Origin: Augochlora pura
Lineage: Eukaryota > Arthropoda > Insecta > Hymenoptera > Halictidae
Reading direction: 5' to 3'
Assembly: GCF_028453695.1 (NCBI RefSeq)
Contig: NC_135778.1
Location: forward strand, 38,645,985 to 38,709,984
DNA: 64,000 bases
The notes under the pieces are model-generated. The model worked only from the letters and a program-made list of their open reading frames with translations. It did no database searches and had not been told where the DNA came from. Of this stretch, positions 25,764-37,426 are shown in pieces (within the stretch, counting starts at the first letter, position 1; the number at the start of each line of letters is the position of its first letter). The position numbers were made by a program, and so were the translations under genes.

Positions 25764-26018
25764 CTTATATTGCATTATATTATATTATATTGTATTATAT
25801 TTATTCCATTATATTGCATTATATTATATTATATTGTATTATATTTATTCCATTATATTGCATTATTTTTTATTATATTGTATTATAGTGCATTATTTTA
25901 TATTTTATTGCATTATTTAATATTATATTGTATTATACCATATTTTATTATATTATGTTGTATTATGTTGTATTATATTATATTGTATTTTATTTTATTT
26001 TATTTTATTATTTTATAG
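25764..26018. repeat. AT-rich simple repeat (ATTATATTGT/ATTATATTAT)
   Basis: About 255 bp built from ATTATATTGCATTATATT-like words. The Tyr/Ile-rich peptides predicted here come from the repeat. Confidence 0.9.
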
Positions 26019-26469
26019 CAGACCCATTCAACGCATCCGAATTTAAAATTTTCCTCTTTTTCTACATTTTTTCTTTCTTTCATACTCTTTCATACTATTT
26101 TCACATATTATATCGAATCCGGCGGCGCGACAATTGGGGGGGCGTCTACCCTTTCCGCGTCGAACGGTGGTTTATATTCGAAACATTCCGATATTTCTGT
26201 AACAAGCCATTGATTGGTAATAAATAATTCGGCCGCGGGCGAACGTGAAATAACGAAGGCATCGACGCCGGCAAAGAATCCGTCGCCAATGCTCGCGCGG
26301 ACACCGAAACGTATCGCCATGCGAAACGCGTTTTACAACCGCGAATTTACAAACGATTCACGTATTAACTTATTCACGGGTGTTGCGCGGGCTCGCGGTT
26401 ACGCGGGCGCCGCTGAAATTTTCGTAAACTCGGACTTCGATTATTGCGTTACCGGCGCGGCGTACACCT

Positions 26470-26583
26470 GTCTCTCTCGCTTGCTCTTTCTCTCTCTCTC
26501 TCTCTCCCTCGCTCTCTCTTTCTCTCTCGCTTGCTCTTTCTCTTTTGTTTGCTATTTCTCTCTCTCTCTCGCTCTCTCTCTCG

Positions 26584-26618
<35 letters not shown>

Positions 26619-26681
26619 GTTCGCTCTCTCTCTCGCTCTTTCTCTCTCTTGTTCCACTTGTTCTCTCTCTCGCTCGCTCCG
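26470..26681. repeat. (CT)n-rich microsatellite with CGCTTGCT interruptions
   Basis: About 210 bp of CTCTCTCT tracts interrupted by CGCTTGCTCTTT words. The Leu/Ser-rich (plus) and Arg/Glu-rich (minus) open frames are direct products of the dinucleotide repeat. Confidence 0.95.
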
Positions 26682-29600
26682 GTTCCACGGCGGCACGGGT
26701 TCTCAAATGAATTGCATTATTTCGCGGGCGCAACCGGTTACGATTTATCGCGGGATTTATTGTTTAATTCTGCGGCGCTCGCCGGACGAATCACTAAACA
26801 CCGGGATTATTCGGAATCATGGCGGGAAACAGTGACGGCTTGCTCTCTCGCAGGCTGCTTTTTTAATTATTAAAATTAAAAAAATTATTAAAAAATGACA
26901 GATTTCACTGATATTTAAAACGTTAAAAACCTTAAAAAAGAAACCTTGAAAAGTTCTTTCTAAATACAAGTAAAATTGTTATAAATAAAGAAGTAACCAG
27001 GAAAGGGCACAGTAAACATATATATACTGTAATAAGCACACAATATACATAAGCACACCTAACCTACTTCCGAAAATATACATATAGTAATCCATTTTCG
27101 TTGGCTTATTCTCCGGCCTATTCTCTTCTATGAATGTTTATAGCCAATTTGTATCGATCATTTCGACTGTTCCCGTCATCGAGCTCTAATTGCGTGGCTG
27201 CGCGAAAAAAAAAAGGAACGTTTCAAAACGATCGCGGGGGCGTGAATTTTTAGTGTCGCCGGGCGTCGGTTTCCCGGCCGCTGCGGTCGCTCTCGTACGC
27301 GCGACGTCAAGATAAATGGATATTGACCGTTTATTGGCGGTATTCGTACCGAAAATAAAGAACAATAGCGCCGCGTCTGGGCGGCTCTCGCCTCCGCCGG
27401 GCTGCACAGTTTTATTATCGGGCCCCGGACACCTAGCGAATTTTCGTTTACCTAAATTCGTTCGCGATCTAACCGAGTTTTACCGCCCCGGATCCGAAAC
27501 GATGGAAACCGTCTCTTCGAAAACCGCGGGGGAAGGCGACGGTTTCACCGCCACCGAACCGTATTCCATAGATATTTGTTTAAAAAGCGAGCAGCGGCGA
27601 TCGGAAACGGATACCAACAGATTTTTGTTTGCCAAAACTTGTTTTATTTTGTCGTGGAATCTCTCTATTTTTTATATCTGAATGTAGGTTCGGGATATTG
27701 CGTTGCGTTCGTTGCTGCGTAATTGTTTAACAATTCCGACGAATTTGTTTTATACTGTTAACTCTTTGGGGCATGGTCGGCACAGTGGGATTATCCTATA
27801 ACAATAAATTCAATTGAATAAATAGTATTTTATTCTGCTTTTATATTATGAAATTGCTCTGTTAATCGAAATATAGCAATTTCGTTTCATTTAATTTTTT
27901 TACCAAAATCAATCTATTTATTTTCTGAAAAGTGTTAATATATTGCGAGACAATTGCAAGCAAGAAGTGCTATTGTTTTTAATCTTGAACTTATCGAGTG
28001 GTAACAAGAATGACAATTCGAAGGCTTATAATAATTAATATAAAAAGAGAAAAGAAACTAAAAATTCATTTGCAGAATTCAGTGAATTTTAATCTAATAA
28101 AGTGGTAATTAAAATAATTGTATATGCCTCACCAGCGGTTTATAAATTCGAAACACAATGAAAAAATTAAGAACATAACCTTGACATAACCTTAAAAAAA
28201 TTAACACATTTTCTCATATTTAGTTTTAGTTTATCTCTATTTAGTTTTAATTTATCTCCAATCAGTTTCAGTTTATCTTTATTTAATTTTAGTTTCTTTC
28301 TATTTAATTCTAGGTTATCTCTATTTAATTTATTTATTCTCTCCATTTAATTTTTACCTCTATCTCAGCGTACCAGTCATTTTTATAAAAATCACTGTAC
28401 CGCCTAAAGTTAACAAATTCCCGTCCAATTACATTTACCTATACTAAACAAATTCGATTCAACCCAAAATTAGTGCGTTCCAATTAAATTTCCTTGGTTC
28501 TAGAAAATGAAGCTTTTTTCCCCTAGTAATTTAATCAAAACGGAAATTTAATTCCAAAAGAAAATTGTAAACGCGGCAATCGAGTACGAGATAAAAAACG
28601 GTGTTCAGCGCGAGGCAAAAATTTCGACTGTGACACACACGCGCACGCACGCACGCACAGTGTACATACATATACCGTGGGGAGGGGGAACGGTATAGCC
28701 GAATCGTAGGAGAATGAAACATTGACTCAAGTTATCTCAATTTCGCAGCGGAACGAATAAAATTTTCGCAGACGATAGCAGCCCACGTCGCAAAAATGGA
28801 ATTTGCGGCAACGAGCTGCCGGGGAAAAAAGTTGGCGGAAAATTTTTACGGAACCCCGCCGCCGCCGCGCGCGCGCCCCGGTTTTATACGAATTTCCGAA
28901 TCGATTGTATTTCGCGTCTATATATTTTTTTTTAACCACTTGTCGAATCGATTCCACCTTTATCGACTTTTCGAAGAAATAAAAAAAATATACATCTCTA
29001 TTGTAAAAAGTTTACAAAACTCGAAATACACGAAATTGTTGGAAAATATCTTTTGCATTTATTGTTACGATTTATTGTTTAATCTTGTCGGTGTTTGTGG
29101 AAAAATAAGGGAAGCATAGTGTGGAGTAAGTAATAATAATATATCAGAAATTATCACGTATTAGTAAATCGAGTGATAAATTCAATTGAATTATTATTTT
29201 ATTCTGCTTTTATTTTGAGGTTATGCAACGGAATTTCTTTGCGACGTGGATCTATTCTCTGAAATCCTTTCTAGCAAGAATGAAATTCTATCCTTTTATC
29301 GTCCATCTTTATTTTATTTTCCCACGAATTTGCAATCTGTCGCAGAGCAACAATTAAATCGCATAGTTAGTGATAAAGATTAACATGTCGGTGTTCGTAT
29401 CAATAACATTATTTACACTACTAGGTATAATATGTTACGGCTATTCAGGTGTTGAAGTCCAGTGGTTCGTCCATTTTTAATCGTTCGCATTATCATCGCG
29501 ATCGGAAGTGGCGTAATTGTTGCATTCGCTCGGCGATAACGCCGCGACGAGATCGGATAAAATAACATCCTCCTGTCCGACAAATTTTCATTCGGTTCTC

Positions 29601-31249
29601 GACCACCGTATCGCTAATGTTCGAGCCGATTCCGCCGGCCGTCTCGTCGAGGATGCGTCAAACGCAATGTTTTGTCAATCAACTCGGGACACTTAATGAG
29701 GTTTTAGCCGGGATTTGAAGCAAAAGGGAACGAGGGGGTGGGGGGAGCGGGGGGAGCGCTGTTTACGGGAAAGTGGACCGGCAAACGAGCCGATATTGAA
29801 TAAACGAAACTACACGGACGAAATTTGAACGACGAGAACAGACGGGGAGAGGGGGGAGGGGCAGGGTAGATTTTGCATAAATGAAAAATCATGAAATATC
29901 CTGAGCGAGCCGTGCCGGACCAATCAGCGAACGATTATTCGGAGAATTTACAGTCCCCCGATACGGTATCACCGAACATTGAAACTGGTATGCGCGGCAT
30001 TGTGTCGCCGCGATACATGCACGCATACACGCGAGCACTTTTAATGGAGCTATAATTCAATGCGTTTTCTATAGAAAGTAACAGGGTGTGTGTCTGTTGA
30101 AAACCCGTTCGTCGCTTGGCGAGGCGGGCCGTTGTCAAAATATTATTGAAGGGGAAAAATAATCGTAAAACATTCGCTGTGAAAATTGACGAGTCGCGCG
30201 CGCGCGCGCGCGCACGGATTTTCGAGCAATTTAACAGGTAGACAGGAATTATGAATAAAATCGTACGGTGTGTTTGAATAACCGGGTTTTATGGGTGGGG
30301 GGGGGGGATGGGACTGGAAAGGGAAAAAACTCGGAAAAGTGTTCGAAAGTTAAGTGTCAAATGGGAAGAAAAATCTGATAAATCGATACGATTTCGAGGT
30401 ACGTTCGTCGAGTACGGTGGAAAAGTTATTTATCGCGAGCTATCGGTCCGTTAATAATCTTTATCGATGTTAATCTTCGTTTAAATATTTGAACGGTATA
30501 TAATGTTAAATATTTGAACGGTATAATGGCGCTTCGTACCGTTTTTATCACGCTCCATCGAATGAACGTGTTACCAAATACGTCCAGTATTTTTTAATTT
30601 TAAATACTTTTAAATATTATAAAGTAAATTAAAAATGTAATACAGAGATTGTTAAAGGTAGGATTCTAGAAGAATTCGTTGCCTCAAGGACTGTAATTTT
30701 CATAATATCGTTTATTATAGTAAAACAGTAGTTTTAATAAATTAATACAAAGTTAAGTTAAGGTCACAAATTTATATTTAATAATTGCTAGAAAGAAAGA
30801 AATTTTGCAAAGAAAATCAAATTGCTAAAAATTCTCAACTATTATATAAAAGCTCACATAAATTGACTAACACACTGATTAGATATAACAATGCAGGTGC
30901 GACGTCAATTGCAACATTTAAAAATTCTATTCACATTGGATAAACATTTGGAAGATTATTACATTATTTAGTAAAATCAATTCATCGAACAGTAACATAA
31001 ATATTCGACTATGGTATTTTCAAGTTATAATCAAATCGAAGATAACAAACATAAATGGTCCACATAAAAACAGTCTATACAACTGGTCTACATAAAAACA
31101 AACTATATAAAATCAATCCTTTATTAAAACGATCTCTCTCCACTAAAACCTACAATTTAACATACTCGGTATCAAAACACCAATAATCGATTATTTTCCC
31201 TAAAACAACAAAAGGCAAACATATGTTAATCTAACCCGGCATCCGCCTC
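26682..31249. other. Non-coding stretch, no gene seen
   Basis: CpG-rich at 27,190-27,560 and 29,470-29,870, AT-rich elsewhere. It contains a possible element end TTAACTCTTTGGGGCAT at 27,758, repeated 'tttagttttagtttatctc' words at about 28,220-28,350, CATAACCTTGACATAACCTT at about 28,175-28,196, and a GC dinucleotide run (potential Z-DNA) at about 30,192-30,213. No exon was recognised. Confidence 0.5.
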
Positions 31250-31789
31250 TCAGTTCGAGAGGTTTTCATATCGGTGCCTCCACGACGGCCGTTCGTCCCC
31301 CATAGTAAAAATATTGTGCCCGCAAACCGGCGGCGTGAAAAACGCGAGAAATCTCCGCGGTCGCGATAAATCACGGGGGTGAGGGGCGAGGGGTGGGGGG
31401 AAAAAGGGAAGGCGCTGATACGCGGAGAATCCGGCGGCGTCGCGAACGACGAAAATGGTAGACCAGATGTGCCGTTTTGGCAAATCGAGGAGGATCCGAG
31501 TGCCATCCTTCTCCGGCGTTGGTTCCATCGCGGGGAGGAAGAGGGAGGGAGGGGGGCGAGGGAAACGGCTGAAAGAAGAGAGAGTCGAGAGAAGAAGCCA
31601 GTTCGAATTCTCAATATGCCGGCATGACTTCGCGTCTGGCATGAGCCACCGTTCACGCGGAATCTTATTGAAAGGAGGGATAGGCAGAAGGTGAGCTTCC
31701 CCATCCCCCCACGGCTCCCCCACCCTCTTGGTCCCTTCTTGCGATGGAACCGCCGACCGATCTCCCCCGCCCCTCTGTATTTCTCTATC
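31250..31789. other. GC-rich, purine/pyrimidine-skewed block
   Basis: Open frames of up to 157 codons exist on both strands in several phases at once, which is typical of GC-rich DNA with few stop codons. No domain was recognised, so no gene is called. Confidence 0.45.
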
Positions 31790-32391
31790 TCGTTCTTTCC
31801 TCTTTCGCTGAATTCTCCCTTTTTCCTCTTTCTCTCTTTTTCTTCCCTCTTTCGCTCTCTTCTCTTCTCTTGGCTTCTCTTCTTTCTCTTCTCTTGGCTT
31901 CTCTTCTTTCTCTTCGCTTCGCTTGCTCTCTTCGCTTCTCTTTTGCTCCCTCTTTGCTTCGCTTCTCTTCTTTCTCTTTGCTTCGCTTTCTCTCTTCGCT
32001 TCTCTTCTCTATCTCTTCTCTTCTCTCTCTTCTCTATCTCTTCTCTAACACTTCTCTTCTCTCTCTTCTCTATCTCTTCTCTAACACTTCTCTTCTCTCT
32101 AGCTCTTCTCTTTTGCTCCCTCTTCGCTTCGCTTTCTCTCTTCGCTTCTCTTCGCTTCGCTTTCTCTCTTCGCTTCTCTTCGCTTCGCTTTCTCTCTTCT
32201 TTCTCTTCTCTTCGCTTAGCTTTCTCTCTTCGCTTCTCTTCTCTATCTCTTCTCTTCTCTCCTTCTCTTCCTTCTCTATCCCTTCTCTAACTCTTCTCTT
32301 CTCTCCTTCTCTTCCTTCTCTATCTCTTCTCTAACTCTTCTCTTCTCTAACTCTTCTCTCTATCTATCTCTCTTCTCTCCTCTTTCTCGCA
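31790..32391. repeat. 600-bp polypyrimidine minisatellite
   Basis: Nearly all pyrimidine on the plus strand, built from words such as TTCTCTTCGCTTCGC, CTATCTCTTCTCT and TCTCTAACACTTC in variable order. The Leu/Ser/Phe-rich open frames of nearly 200 codons are artefacts of the repeat. Such homopyrimidine tracts can form triplex (H-DNA) structures; that is general knowledge, not shown here. Confidence 0.95.
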
Positions 32392-33198
32392 GGGGTTGTT
32401 CCATCGGTCCCCGTTTCTTGGTCTCGCGACGCCGTCGTCGCTGCCTCCACTCCTACGGGCGAACTTAAAAGATTTATCGATGGAACGTCTTGTGTACACG
32501 ATTCTAACCCGGCGATGCGTTTAGCCGTGGATATTCGATCCTCCGGCGGGGGCTTTCCAGCGATTCCGTCGCACGGAACGGACGACGATAGTGTTTCGAG
32601 CCGAATAAACAGGGAAATATTTCGGGGTGCACGGCAAACAGCCCGTTCTCGTTGGGACGCGACCGAGGGTGGGTCGAGACGAATTTTACTCTTCCGTTTC
32701 GCTTTGTAGCGGGGGGAAAGGGAAATCTTTGTTTCGGAAGGGAGTAGCAAAATAACTGGAAATGGTGTATTAGCGTTTGGATGGTCAATTTTGGGGACGA
32801 CGTATTAGGTTTCGGAACTTGAACTTTAATTTGTTGCACTATAATAACGAGTTGGATTTGTGATAAAAAGACAAGACAAGATCTAGTAAATATGAATATT
32901 ATTTATTTCTTCTAAATCGAAATCGAATGGAATTTTTCTATTGTCAAAGTCTAGGAACGGAATTAAATAAAGACAATACAAGGAACCTTGACATAACCTA
33001 AAAAGGAAAGCATTAAGGACAAATAAAGCTAATCAAAGTAATATAAAAGGAGACGTAGCACAAGAAGTTAAGAAAAGAACAATTTCCATCGCAATGTTCT
33101 TTCGAAGTCATACAATAATTTTTTAATATCGTTAATAATATCAGAAAAAATCTAAGTGATCAGAAAAATAATATAAAGTAGCATGATCGAACCATAAT
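32392..33198. other. Non-coding stretch, no gene seen
   Basis: GC-rich to about 32,720, then AT-rich. It contains GGAACCTTGACATAACCTAA at about 32,982-33,001, one of the dispersed AACCTTGACATAACCT motifs. Confidence 0.45.
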
Positions 33199-33437
33199 TT
33201 AACGAGTTCGACTCGCGATGGAAATTACTAGTAATAAATAATTAAGTATGTTATTCTGTTCTCTAAAATTGGAATAAAATTCTTGTTATTAATATTTAAG
33301 CATATGTAATTAAATTCAAGCACGCGATAAACATTAATGTTCTTTTTTAAGAAATTCTGCCGATTGATAAATACCTAATCGCCACAAAGGTACTTACCAT
33401 TGTAACTATGAAGAAAATGGTTTTGTCGAGGGGTTAA
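33199..33437 (+). mobile_element. Family B TTAA element, about 239 bp
   Basis: The left end TTAACGAGTTCGACTCGCGAT carries the dyad right at the terminus; the right end reads AATGGTTTTGTCGAGGGGTTAA. The right end, reverse-complemented, aligns with the start of the 33,853 element (CCATTTTCTTC, TAGTTAC, ATGG, AGTACCTTT). Non-coding. Confidence 0.65.
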
Positions 33438-33513
33438 CGGAAGAGAGGATGTTTCGGGGTGGCTTAGGGGATGTTCAACCGGGGCCACCCTGTATATATC
33501 CGGGAAACACGCG
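33438..33513. other. Spacer with a reverse-oriented CAGGGTGG terminus motif
   Basis: CCACCCTGTATATATCC at about 33,485-33,501 is the reverse complement of the CAGGGTGG motif seen at 46,681 and elsewhere. It directly precedes the reverse-transcriptase fragment, but no link is proven. Confidence 0.5.
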
Positions 33514-33800
33514 GTGGAAGTAAGGTCGGCTGAAAAAGGAGATAAACGATTTCCGCGTTTCTTTGCGGATTTAAAAGCGGCCTTTGACAGAGTTTACAAA
33601 AAGAAGTTACGCGAAGTAATGAGGACGAGAGGGATGAAACAAGGCTTAATAGAAAGAGTAAAAAGAACTATAGGAGAAAGTATACATACAGGGGATGCGG
33701 CACGAGGAAAGAAACGGCTGTACGGAGAATTTTTGGACGGACAAAGGGACGGACGAGGAATTTATACTATTCTACCGGGATTTTTCTGTTGAATTGGAAA
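33514..33800 (+). pseudogene. Non-LTR retrotransposon (LINE) reverse-transcriptase fragment, decayed
   Basis: The frame beginning at 33,514 encodes RFFADLKAAFDRVYKKKL, which I recognise as LINE reverse-transcriptase motif A: an F-x-D-L-x-x-A-F-D core with the first catalytic Asp. It continues as a helix-like LIERVKRTIGES. Near 33,720 the reading shifts +1 to give ENFWTDKG, matching the FWTxKG that normally precedes the RQGCPLSP block of motif B. That block is missing here and replaced by unrelated residues. Only about 90 codons remain of an enzyme domain normally several hundred residues long, with no endonuclease domain or catalytic YxDD box. It is a dead fragment between two family B elements. 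The LINE clade cannot be assigned. Confidence 0.8.
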
Positions 33801-33852
33801 ACAGTATACGGTATTTTGCAATGAATTGCAACAGAATATTTATTTTAGTTTT

Positions 33853-34010
33853 TAACCCCTCGCCGTACCATTTTCTTCGTAGTTACGATGGCGAGTACCT
33901 TTTTGGTTATAATAATTTCTTAGGGTCTATGAAATATAAATTGTTATATTAAAAAAAAATAAACTAGATCTTCCAACTTTTAAATAGCAAGAAAATGGTA
34001 AAGAGTTAAA
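33853..34010 (+). mobile_element. Family B TTAA element, about 158 bp
   Basis: Starts TTAACCCCTCGCCGTACCAT and continues with TTACGATGGCGAGTACC. It ends near AAGAAAATGGTAAAGAGTTAA, an imperfect inverse of the start. Non-coding and AT-rich inside. Confidence 0.6.
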
Positions 34011-36237
34011 AGCGTACGCTCTTAAAAAGCACAACACCAAATTACCATTTTCAAAAACGTTGATTCGAATATTTCAATGAATACTTGGTAATCATTATTT
34101 CGAAATTAAAAAAATTTGCAATTAACAGCGAAGCATTTCTCCGCGATTTTTTACTTCGGCGATAAAGAGCGAGCAACTTTTTTTCTCAACGAAAATCAGT
34201 GCTCCACCCTTCGGTCGACGACATTTTATCGGAAACTAATTTTTCAAAAATTTGCCTTCCCCCTCCACTCCACCTCGGATCCTAAATAACGTGATCCGGA
34301 AAATCTAGAATATTTTATTATCGGCGATCCATCACCGTGTGCGGCAACCATCGCGACCAACCACCGAAAATAACACGCATCCCCATAAGTTAATTATTTT
34401 TATACAGAGAAAATATTGACGTTCCACGAATACATTGTTTTATAAGTGAAAGGTGATAAAATAATTTTAAAGTCCTACGAATTGCATAACGTTCATGCTT
34501 AAAGATTTAATTACCGTTACCCCTTTGTTAGGTTATGTTAGGTTATGTGCTTAAACAATTAATTACCGTATCCGTTACCCCTTTGTAAGGTTATGTCAGA
34601 TTAAACAATTAATTACCGTATTCGTTCCCCCTTCGTGATTTCACGAAATCAATGGTAGCAACAAATTATACTAATTGTTTACCAATGCGTCGATTAACGC
34701 GTAAGAAAATTATCGAAGCAACCGCGATAAATTTGCCTTTCCACGGTGAGGTAAGCGACGCAAAGAGGTACAGTGTACGCTTATTAAGGACCAGCCGAGC
34801 GAAACGCATTCGTCTTTGGTAAGATAATCTTGTCTAAAATTAATAGCCGCGCGTTATTAGGTGGATACAGAGTTACGTTTTCTTTGTCGGGGGAGAAAGA
34901 AATTCTCCAACTTCCTCGCTGATTTTTTCAAATTTTTCTTTTTTTCTCTTATTTCCTTCGAAACGATTTCGCGACGGTGCTTACCCGTTTTATAATTGAA
35001 TCCTGAATGGTCTTTCGGCTTGTAAAATGGTCATTCCCCGCGGACGGATAAACGGGCCGGGAAAAGAAAGGATTATCGGCGGTGCATGCCCGTCTCGAAG
35101 AAAATCGTCCGGAAAGTAATTTCCGCGGAGGATGCGTTGTAAGGTAATTCTGAAGTTCCGCGCGCAGGTTTTATCGCTGTTCGCGTAGCACTATCATAAA
35201 TAATCCCGCCCCGTGGAAGAAAAAAGGAACGTATCGGAACCGGAAAAATTTTGTCTGAAAATAATTTAAATGGGGCTATGGTAGAGCAATGGTATACGGG
35301 GTGTTCTAAAAATATAGAACGCGTCAGTTATTGTTCTACTTTTAGCCCACTCTGTATAATTAATCTCAATATTTTTACATAAATAATTATTTTTATATTT
35401 CTATATAGAAGCAAAATTTAATTCTCGAATAATTTTCCTTATATTTTCCATACTTTATACAAAAATACTGAACTACTTCCAAACACTAAAAATGAAACAA
35501 TAGAACGGTGTATTAAATTCTAATAGCATCGAGTCTTCTTTCAAGACCTTCTAACAACAATTCCACGAGAACGTAATTACATAATAATTATCTATAAGTA
35601 TTCAAAAGATTTATTTCAACCAGAAGCAAAACTAATTAACGAAACTGAAAAATCCGCTGCCCGATGATTGCGAGGTCGGCGAAATCATTTCGCGGTAGTT
35701 TTCGAAGCGATAAATTACAGGGGGAGTAAATGAAACGTTCCCGAACGTGTTTTATGGTATTCAAACGGTTCCGCGGGAGTATGTCGTTAAAGTACGATTT
35801 CGGACCGCGAGGCGGAACGGCAGGCATCGCGTAAATTATAATTGCGCGGGGACAAGTAACGGCGACGGTGGAAATTTTACTGGTCTATGGCCGACCCCGA
35901 ACTTCGTTGAGATATCGTCGAAGCAATTTACGAAACCGCGGCGGCGCCGGGATGGACAAGTTTTCCTCGGGGGAAGGTGGAAGTTCCCGTTGGAAGAATG
36001 CAATTCCTTCTTCCCGTCCGCTTTCCGCGCTCGCATTCCGTCGACGGACGGTCGACGTTGCGCGTATCAAGGATACCGTTTCCGTGGGGGATGAAAACGC
36101 GGAATAAGAGGAACGGTGAAACTGGACGAAATGCTAATAGGAAAACAGGTGCGCGCGAAACAGCGATCTTCTTACGCCTGACAAAATCGTCTCCGATTTT
36201 CATGTGAGAGAACAACTTTCCGAATTTTTAGGTTACT
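34011..36237. other. Non-coding stretch, no gene seen
   Basis: Contains a 'cgtta..cccctttgttaggttatg' segment repeated with variation at about 34,515-34,635, and a GGGGTGTTCTAAAAATA motif at 35,298-35,314 related to the CAGGGTGTTCCAAAAATA motif at 368. The CpG-rich block at 35,640-36,110 has overlapping frames on both strands but no recognisable protein. Confidence 0.5.
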
Positions 36238-36434
36238 TCAACCCTTTGCACTCGAAGCCATTTTTACTGTAAATCTGAAATAATTTTTCTAGTGTACAGT
36301 ATTTCCATTTTAAGCTACGAAAGCGCATTTTACATATACCAATTTCACTCTCGCGATTCATACTAACAGTTTCATTTTCAACAATTTTTCTAACATTAAA
36401 GTTTGTTGCTATAAAAATTATTTTAAAGGGTGAC
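36238..36434 (+). mobile_element. Family A element, about 197 bp
   Basis: The left end is TCAACCCTTTGCACTCGAAG (TTAA decayed to TCAA). It continues with CTGAAATAATTTTTCTAG, related to the AAATCTAAAATAATTTTTCTG of the 40,213 copy. The right end is ATTTTAAAGGG then TGAC, a decayed TTAA. Non-coding. Confidence 0.6.
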
Positions 36435-37315
36435 AGAACAGCCGTGGCTCCCAAGGAACAGTAATATTCCAGTGTCACGTTCGTTTCTCGAAACTCTGTT
36501 TAAACCAGTCCCTCCCCAACGAAACTTTCCTAAACGCGAACGAGATGAACCCGTAATTGTCTCGATAGACGAAAAACGAGGTTGGAGGAAACAGCGCAAA
36601 AAAGTAGCGGCGCGGCTGTCGCGGCAAGGGGACAAGATTACCCCGTTGTCCGACACGTGGCGCGGCTTTCGTTCGGCCGCCGGTTTTCATCGCGCACGCG
36701 CGGTGCGCACCGTCGCGATTCACTCGCGCCCGCGGCGGCCCCCGTGTTATGAAAATTCATACACGCCGCGTTAACTTCTCTAATGACCCGTCCGCGGTGG
36801 GGTGCCTAACGACCGCCGCGCGGTTTTTGCGCCGTGCAGCCGATGCCTTTTTTTCGACTTTCTCGCCTCGCCCTTTTGCCACCACCAGCGCGACGGCGAC
36901 TTCTTGTAAATCTTAATTCGCGCGGCCCTTCCACCGAAAGGAAAAGATCTTGGGAGGGGGGCACCCGGTAATTGCGTTACCCGCACACTTTCTTACACCG
37001 CGCGCGTCCTTCTTAATCCCTGATAATTTTGTCGTGATTGCGCGACTCGCGGCGGCGAGAGTGAACTGCGAAACCGCCGCTGTAATTGCGATCGTTTTAA
37101 TTAAACGCCCGGGGAAAGAACCCGCCGGTTCGGAAATAACAAGCGGAAATTAATGCGATATATGTGGCGGCGAGTCGCGCGACACTCTAGCCGTGCTCGA
37201 ACTTTTTGTTGTTTGCGGATGAAACAAATTTCGAAATGGTAATTTATAGGTCGAACGACGCTTGTCCGAGGGAGCACAAATTGTTTCTTTATTCTCGAAT
37301 TTTAGCGCAAGAGTC
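36435..37315. other. CpG-rich block, no gene recognised
   Basis: GC-rich DNA with frames up to 114 codons on both strands. None shows a recognisable domain, and they overlap each other, so no gene is called. Confidence 0.45.
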
Positions 37316-37426
37316 ATAATTATCAAAATTATAAATCATACTATACATAATTATCAAAATTATAAATCATACTATACATAATTATCAAAATTATAAATCA
37401 TACTATACATAATTATCAAAATTATA
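37316..37426. repeat. 31-bp tandem repeat, about 3.5 copies
   Basis: The unit begins ATAATTATCAAAATTATAAA and ends TCATACTATAC. The copies are essentially identical, which suggests recent amplification. Confidence 0.95.

Noticed and set aside
26214..26873. A 219-codon frame and several Arg/Glu- or Leu/Ser-rich frames
   Set aside because: Most of their length is a (CT)n microsatellite; no domain outside it.
31231..31723. Pairs of 157-codon minus-strand frames
   Set aside because: They overlap in different phases in a GC-rich block with few stops and show no recognisable motif.
31691..32334. Two frames near 200 codons, Leu/Ser/Phe-rich, resembling membrane proteins
   Set aside because: Hydrophobicity results from the polypyrimidine repeat (CTT, CTC, TCT, TTC codons), not from selection.
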